DNA of 64,000 bases from Aquatica leii (lineage: Eukaryota; Arthropoda; Insecta; Coleoptera; Lampyridae). The stretch covers positions 36,277,117-36,341,116 of the forward strand of contig CM069436.1 in the NCBI GenBank assembly GCA_035610365.1. The letters run 5' to 3'. Below, in pieces: positions 58,130 through 64,000 of this stretch. A program made the translations under genes and the position numbers. Within the stretch, counting starts at the first letter, position 1. Every line of letters starts with the position of its first letter. A model generated the notes under the pieces. The model saw only the letters and a list, made by a program, of their open reading frames with translations, was not told where the DNA came from and did no database searches.

Positions 58130-58430
58130 TTCTACAGAACGTAAAATTGTTGTTGGGTCTTGCAACGCTGGTTGCTAAGACAGAAGCAGAAGTAGAATTT
58201 AAGTACTATAGAACCAATTACACAAAACTAAAAAAAAGCAGGGTTTAACTTCAGACCTTGACAATAATCCCTTGGGTGCGGCCTACGAACTTGTGTTCAA
58301 AAAACTAAAATTAGGAAAGAAGAGAAGTACCCCAGGTATCGTAGAAGCTGCACAGATCATAGAATGTTTGTTTCCATCTCAAAACAAATTGAGAAGTAGG
58401 AAAAACTCTGTCCTCGCGTTTGTTTAGCGA
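58130..58430 (+). mobile_element. LINE fragment between endonuclease and RT (R1/Jockey type)
   Basis: Reads EAEVEFKYYRTNYTKLKKSR, a shift, then DLDNNPLGAAYELVFKKLK and TPGIVEAAQIIECLFPSQ. This matches the linker of R1/Jockey-like ORF2 proteins (RxxYxxAKxxYK..., LxxDPWGxAYKLVxxKLxG, then xxLFP before RT). Only this linker survives; endonuclease and RT are absent. One shift and few stops. Confidence 0.75.
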
Positions 58431-58589
58431 GGGGGAATTACAAAACACATTAAGCTGTTTTTATATATCTTATTGTGTATTACCTTGAGAAATAAAGTGT
58501 GGTAGTACTTGCACCTTTTTCTAATAACATACAAATAATTTGTTTACGAAATCACAGACCAAACAATATAATGTGTCACGCTAGGCCTT

Positions 58590-59055
58590 GATATACGATT
58601 GCAATGCAACTTTTAATTTATCCGAAAGCCGAAAAAAAATCGCTGTAGAAGAATACCTCAGCAAGTTGATGAAAAAATTAGTTGAAGTACATGAGGCGGC
58701 CCGTAAAAACATACTATTCGCTAGCGACAGAATAAAGCCAGATACGATTTTAAGGCACAAAACAGTATGTTTTAACCGGGCGACATGGTGTTGTTGTGTA
58801 ATCCCCAAAGAAGACCCGGTTTCTCGCCGATGCTACAGAGTGAATGAGAAGGTTTTTATAAAGCTGTGCAGCTTATTAATGACGTCAGATATTGCATCGC
58901 TTAGCAGCTTTTGCGTTACCCAAATCCAAGTTCAAACCAAAGTAATAACGAGCCGAACTATAAATCAAGTCAATGGAATAATCTTCGTTAAGTTTATGAG
59001 CATATACAAAAATTTTGGAAAGGCTAAGTGTGGAGTTACAACCGAGAAAAAGTAA
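58590..59055 (+). mobile_element. Gypsy LTR-retrotransposon integrase fragment (fossil)
   Basis: Reads EEYLSKLMKKLVEVHEAARK and then a part recalling the C-terminal integrase region of Gypsy elements (VxEYLSxLxxxLxxxHxxAR...ASxRxKxxYD...FxxGDxVWLYNP). Only this part of a Gypsy element is present; no LTR was found nearby. Broken and isolated. Confidence 0.75.
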
Positions 59056-59298
59056 GATCTGCTTTAGACACGAAAGAATTTAGTTATTGCACATTGCGTG
59101 AGCAAAGATCTTGAGATAAAGGGTTAAGGTCGTATTTAGAAAAAAGTTTAGACGACTAAATAAATTAGACAGCGGTTAAAAAATGAAGTTTCAAAATATT
59201 CATAAATTGTCAGTACCTAAGCTTAGTTGCGGCTTAGATCAACTGAATTAAAAGGCACTTCAAAATAGGTTGGAGGTTGTCTTCCGAGGAGCAGACAT

Positions 59299-61372
59299 TT
59301 AACACTTTCAGTGCTGACGTCGCCAATCAGTGACGCAGTGATTGCATGCATACTGCATCCGACACCGATTGTTGTCGACTGATAATCTTTACGAAATAGG
59401 CCAGTATGAATTTAGCCCTACAGTGAAACGCACGTGTGTTTGTCAGCGTGGTACTGAAAGCTATAAATTTGAAAATTTCTGCTTAGTTTTCGATTTTTTG
59501 TCAGATCGAGCCGTATAAAAGTGCACCAGGTCCGTCTAACCATAAAAGAATAAACGAACATATAAGAACCCTAACAAACTTATAGAAGATCTTAGCTGCT
59601 TTAGAAAACAGTAATGAAAAAAATCAATGCGATTTGCTTGAATCAAGTGAAGTTGATTGTAGATAAAGCTACAATGTCTACGTTATTTATAATAAACTTT
59701 TTGTAGATATATTTGCTAACGTAGCAAAGACGACGCAAAGGGCTGAAAATAGAATCGAGAGCATTTTTGAGCTAAAATGTATTGATGGTCCCATCGTAAT
59801 GAAACAGTTTTAATGTAGCAAATGAATGAATTATTAATACCTGTTCCCAAAAATAATCAACCAGTTGACTATTTTTGACTGCTATTTAACGACGAAATAG
59901 TGAATTTGATAGTGACTGAACAAATTGATATGCCAAAGAAGTGTTGTTCAGAGAACGGATTTCAGAACACTCAAGAATTATAATATAGAAACCAAGCGAC
60001 AAAGATAAAATGTTGATATAAGACTAGTACTGCACATGTGTATTATAAAACTTAACAGGATGCAAGACTACTAGAAGAAACGCCCTTTACTTAATTTGAC
60101 TTGTTTTTATCACACATAAGCAGAGATCGTTTTTTATTGTTAACAGGATGCTTGCATTTCGCAAATAACTCATAAAGAGAAAATGCTGCAGGCAGAAAAG
60201 GAACTATATCTCGATGAGTCAATGGTTTTATTTCGTGGACGCTTACTTTTCCGTCTATACATCAAAAACAAACGCCACAAATATGGCATAAAATTGTATA
60301 TGTTAACGGAACCTAACGGGCTAATCTTAAAATTCTTTGTTTATACAGGAGCATTAAACGCATTGGGAGAGAAAAGCCATACAGTAAAAGTGGTTTTAAA
60401 ATTGGCAAAAAATTACCTTGACTTAGGTCATTATAATGCTACCTGTAGGAAATGTACCGGATGTGCAAAAAAAACCTCAACAAAATAAAAGGAACATAGC
60501 AACAAGCAATCAATATTGATATGGATAATTTTTATAATTTGTTTGAATTAGCTCGACAACTAACAGATCATAGTACACATTGTACCGGTACCCTTAATGT
60601 GAAAAGATTGCATTATACAGTACGTTTAAAAAAAAAAAATTTTAAAAAGGAGAGTGTAACCATGACAAAAGCTAATAATATAATAATTAGAAAATAACGG
60701 GATAAATGCGACGTTTTATTCATTTAAAACGAATATACGGAAGAAATGGTAAAATGTTGATAGGAGGGGACGAACACGACAAAAACCAAATGCGATTTAC
60801 CACTACAACAAGCATATGGGTGGTGTTGATGACCACGATCAATTAAATTCATATTACCCCAGTCAACGAAAATCTTTAAGATGGAATCAAAAATAGGGTT
60901 TTATTTCATCCAGTTAATAGTTCTTAATTCCTATTTATTGTTGACAAAATATTCTGGCCGCACAATGACGCTATACAATTTTAAACAATCACTTATGTGT
61001 TTTTTGAAGATGGAAGCACCCAGAGCAAAGCTACAAACAAAACACACGTTGACAAAACTTTCTTTACAAGAGCAAGGTGAAAGGACAAAAAAAAACGTTG
61101 CAAAGTATGTTCTCAACAAAAGACACAAAAATCTACTGTATACTATTGTGAAAGTTGTCTTGATAATCCAAGATTCTGTGTAGAAAGTTTCGACATTGGG
61201 AGTGCGGAATAGATTTTGTGACTGTTTTTTCATATGTGCAATCTCATTTTTACGGTTGTAATATTTTTATCTTTTTGATGATTTTGTAACTTTGTAACTG
61301 CATCTATACTTTTTATAAAATAGTCTAAAATCTTTGTGTCTCCGATCAGTGTCGGTCAGCACTGACCAAGAA
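59299..61372 (+). mobile_element. piggyBac transposon with TTAA end and TIRs, decayed
   Basis: Left end TTAA (59299-59302) then CACTTTCAGTGCTGACGTCG. TCAGTGCTGAC (59308-59318) has an exact inverted partner at 61355-61365, so the right end lies close to 61372, where the TTAA is no longer recognisable. The length, about 2.07 kb, is normal for piggyBac. In order: LYLDESMVLFRGRL and KRHKYGIKLYMLTEPNGLIL then FVYTGAL (60205-60355); MDNFYNLFELARQL (60521); GTLNVKRLHYTV; NAIYHYNKHMGGVDDHDQL and NSYYPSQRKSLRW (60790-60885); and a C-terminal cysteine domain ending near 61200. All three catalytic aspartates (DESM, DNFYN, GVDDHD) are legible. Several frameshifts and about 70 bp of extra sequence before DNFYN disable it. 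Confidence 0.85.
60183..61183 (+). pseudogene. piggyBac transposase, best-preserved part
   Basis: The frame from 60183 (MLQAEKELYLDESMVLF) is open for 101 codons and is very close to the family consensus as I know it (LSIDESMVLWRGRLxFRQYIKNKRHKYGIKLYMLTEPNGLxLKFLVYTGALDxLGGKGHxxKVVLKL). A second open piece (60881-61183) begins within FIQLIVLNSYLLLTKYSG, the helix after the last aspartate, and runs to the start of the cysteine domain. It is clearly the least decayed of the four piggyBac relics in this window. Confidence 0.8.
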
Positions 61373-64000
61373 ATTCATAGCCAGATGCGCCGATTGTTGT
61401 CACACGTCAGAAATAGATAAGCGTCATGATATTTATTATGTCACAAACAAAAGTCTAATTTTGACGTTAAATTGTATTACATTCACCAAAAACACTATTG
61501 TCCTGTCATATATCTCAGTTTAAAATCAGCAGTAAAAATGTTAAGTGTTAGTCTGCTGTTACCATCCAAATAAAACAACGGGTTAAAAAAAGTTTATTAG
61601 CTGCTACTTTTACGCTCAAAGAAATTACCGAAATGCAGAAAACTGCCGCTATCGCCACGATCTTTTCTATTAATGCCGCGTCTAGCTTCTTGTTTTGGAA
61701 CAGATCAGTTTTAAGAAGAGGGCAGTAAAGCGTGGTCAAAGCATTTCGATCTTAGAGGCGCTGATCGAAAAGAGTATAATGTTCTAGATTTCAGTAATGG
61801 AATAAATAAAAAGTATTTGGAAAAAGTTGCAGTCAGCTTTTGAATCGAGTGTTAAGAAGATTTAAATAAATAGTGTACTAAGATAAATAAAAAAGTGCAT
61901 CAAGTGAAAATAAATACCAGTGTGATAAACAAAAATTGCGGGCAGTAAATACCTATTATAGTAATAGTAAAAGAATTAATTACTTGTAAGTTGTTTTATT
62001 AGTGTTAGTTAAAAATCGTTACAATATCATTAAATTTCCAATTCTTTTAGACAAAAAACTTAAATTGGTACGATTTTGTTTAATTTTTAATTTGTAAAAA
62101 CTAATATTGTAACGTACATATCTTAAAATAAATTAACTCGGTAAACTCAAAAAGTAAATATATTTTAGTTATTTTTATTATTATCAAGGTTCGATTTCAT
62201 CATACAAATGCAAATTGCCAATTTGCATCTGTTAACAGTAAAACTTTTACTTGTATACCTAATTAATTGAGGCAAACCGACTTTTAAAGTGCATATCGTG
62301 ACAGAAAATCAGATACGTATATCGTTTAATCCGTCCTTGGCAATAAATAAGTTGAACTCAAGAGTCTATAAAACTCAAACCTGTAACTCTGCTTTGATCA
62401 AACGGCAGTATTATACAGAATAATTTCTCATGATTATTTATGTTAATTTAATATAATAATATAGAAAAATAAATCACGAAAGCGATAACATGTTTTTATA
62501 TTTGGCAAATTATTGTTTTTAATCACGCGGTTTAAAGTATTATCTGCAGTGCGGATAGACTTTATTGCAGTTTTCATTGTTGTAATTAACCAGCAATCTA
62601 ATTAAAAATTTCTATACAAAATTTATTTTGTTTGTACAAACAAACTTGAAATGTAATGTCTTAAAAGCGTTACCAACTGATATAATCCCATTTCATATTC
62701 AATTAATTAGAGCAGATCTAAATATTGAGGCGAGTGTTGTTTGTTTGATGTAGATAATGCTAGGTGAACGATTATTCCTGTTCAAAAGGTTTAGTCAGAA
62801 AGAAAAGCTTTTAAGCAAACACATTAATATATATTTTTAAAATAACACAAAGATCTATTTTTATAACTAAACATTAACTTTAATTAATTGTTGTTCTAAA
62901 CAATTAATGTAAAATCAATAACACGATTAAAATCAATTCAATGTATGTGCTTTAAAGAATTTTTTTGGTTTTTGAAACTACTTTAGACTGTTTTACAATT
63001 TAATAATTGTGATTATTTAATTTTGTTTTTTAAAATTAACTAAAACCTTGCAAAACGGTATTACTCATAAATTTACTAAAGACTCGGTGTAACAACAGGA
63101 CAAGTCTATACTTTTTCAAATAAACAACATTCATTTTTTCGTGTAGCTCTTACATACAAAGTTGTTGAAATAACATTTAAAATCAATGCTACAAAAATCA
63201 TAAGAATTAGATTTTTTTTAATTTAGACTTTTTTGCAATAAGTAAAACTTTGTATTCTCCTCTATTGTATTACGATAGGTAACTAATTAAAATTGTTTAC
63301 TAAGGAGAACCATACAAAAAAAATTATTAGAACCAGTAAGAACATGCAGTGACAACAATTTAATTTATTACAAATAACGTTACAACATAAAACTTATAAA
63401 AAAGGTTTAAAGCGGAAGAATTTATCGGACCAATCAGTGACGGTTGGTCCATAAAGGGTCTAAAATGCGAGCCATAAGACAATATAAAAAAAAGAAAAAA
63501 ACGCGGTTTTATAATGCAGTTTTAACGTGTAACAGAACTTACGCGTTTATAACCCGTGGTGCTTTTAAATACTGATTAAAACATGAAACGTGTAGGATGT
63601 GTTCTAAGTAAAACAGTAAATGTTTCGTACGTAATTTTTCATAAATCCAAAAAAAACGAATTCGTAATTCGGTTGTTAGAAAAAAAAAACTTTATAAAAA
63701 TTCTGCATTATACAGTTTTATTTATATATAAAAAAAACAATAGTAAATTGAAATATATCTTAACAGTCTCCAAGTGTCCAATCTAATTAAATACCATTAG
63801 AAAGTTATTTAAATTATATCCGTTAAATCATACTAAATGTAAATTATTATTTTACGTTTATTGTTAATCAGCAATAAGTGTTGGAAACAATCTTCTCTTT
63901 AGTAGTTTTATTATCAAATCTCAATTTGAAAGTAGTAAATTAAAAAAAAATTATTATTGCTTTATTGGCAGAATTCAAAATTTTTCAATTAACAAAAAAT
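61373..64000. other. AT-rich end of the window, nothing recognised
   Basis: The part 61540-61870 is a little richer in GC and has a short open piece (AWSKHFDLRGADRKEYNVL) that faintly recalls PIF/Harbinger proteins but not enough to name. From 62000 on only AT-rich sequence and short chance frames (for example 63583-63786). Confidence 0.45.

Noticed and set aside
61540-61870. Possible PIF/Harbinger fragment
   Set aside because: A single short phrase with W and basic residues; no second motif or terminal repeat.
1-64000. tRNA, rRNA and CRISPR features
   Set aside because: I scanned for tRNA TPsiC-type words (GGTTCGA) with acceptor stems, rRNA stretches and regular short repeats and found none that hold up.

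Overview
The window looks like intergenic DNA from an arthropod, most likely an insect. It is strongly AT-rich with small GC-richer islands, has no bacterial gene layout, and its recognisable coding matter is a mix typical of insect genomes: piggyBac, Tc1/mariner-IS630 and hAT transposases, RTE-like and Jockey/R1/I-like LINEs, Penelope-like retroelements (PLEs), and a BEL/Pao LTR retrotransposon. I found no convincing intact host gene, rRNA, tRNA or CRISPR array. A few small islands (11.6, 26.8, 57.5 kb) could be host exons but are unproven.

Layout. 0-5 kb: a decayed PLE reverse transcriptase, a decayed hammerhead, a LINE tail and a 566-bp MITE with perfect 36-bp terminal inverted repeats. 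6-7.6 kb: old piggyBac. 10-11.8 kb: two small GC-rich inverted-repeat elements. 12.3-13.1 kb: Tc1/mariner-like element. 13.9-14.6 kb: a 330-bp tandem array carrying three identical hammerhead ribozymes, bounded by an 11-bp direct repeat; it resembles an animal retrozyme and is the most interesting object here. 16-21 kb: three more IS630/mariner-like relics. 21.5-25.4 kb: a palindromic hammerhead element with 12-bp duplication, a nearly complete 2.9-kb DNA transposon of a superfamily I cannot name with certainty, and a second palindromic hammerhead element with 13-bp duplication. 29-34.5 kb: LINE RNase H fragment, piggyBac fragment, Tc1-like relic. 36-38.9 kb: RTE-like LINE interrupted by a foreign segment. 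40-44.7 kb: piggyBac tail, then a hAT element whose last exon is split by a 1,290-bp solo LTR. 46.1-52.3 kb: a broken BEL/Pao element with both LTRs, on the minus strand. 53-61.4 kb: PLE hammerhead fossil, a relic of a conserved arthropod repeat protein, a candidate exon, LINE and Gypsy fragments, and a piggyBac with terminal inverted repeats. Most remaining sequence is AT-rich with no recognisable content.

The common theme is small self-cleaving RNA: seven to eight hammerhead-like motifs of two classes (retrozyme-type with a palindromic six-base stem III, and PLE-type with a very short stem III) lie in one window. All protein family calls come from reading translated motifs by eye; no database search was run.
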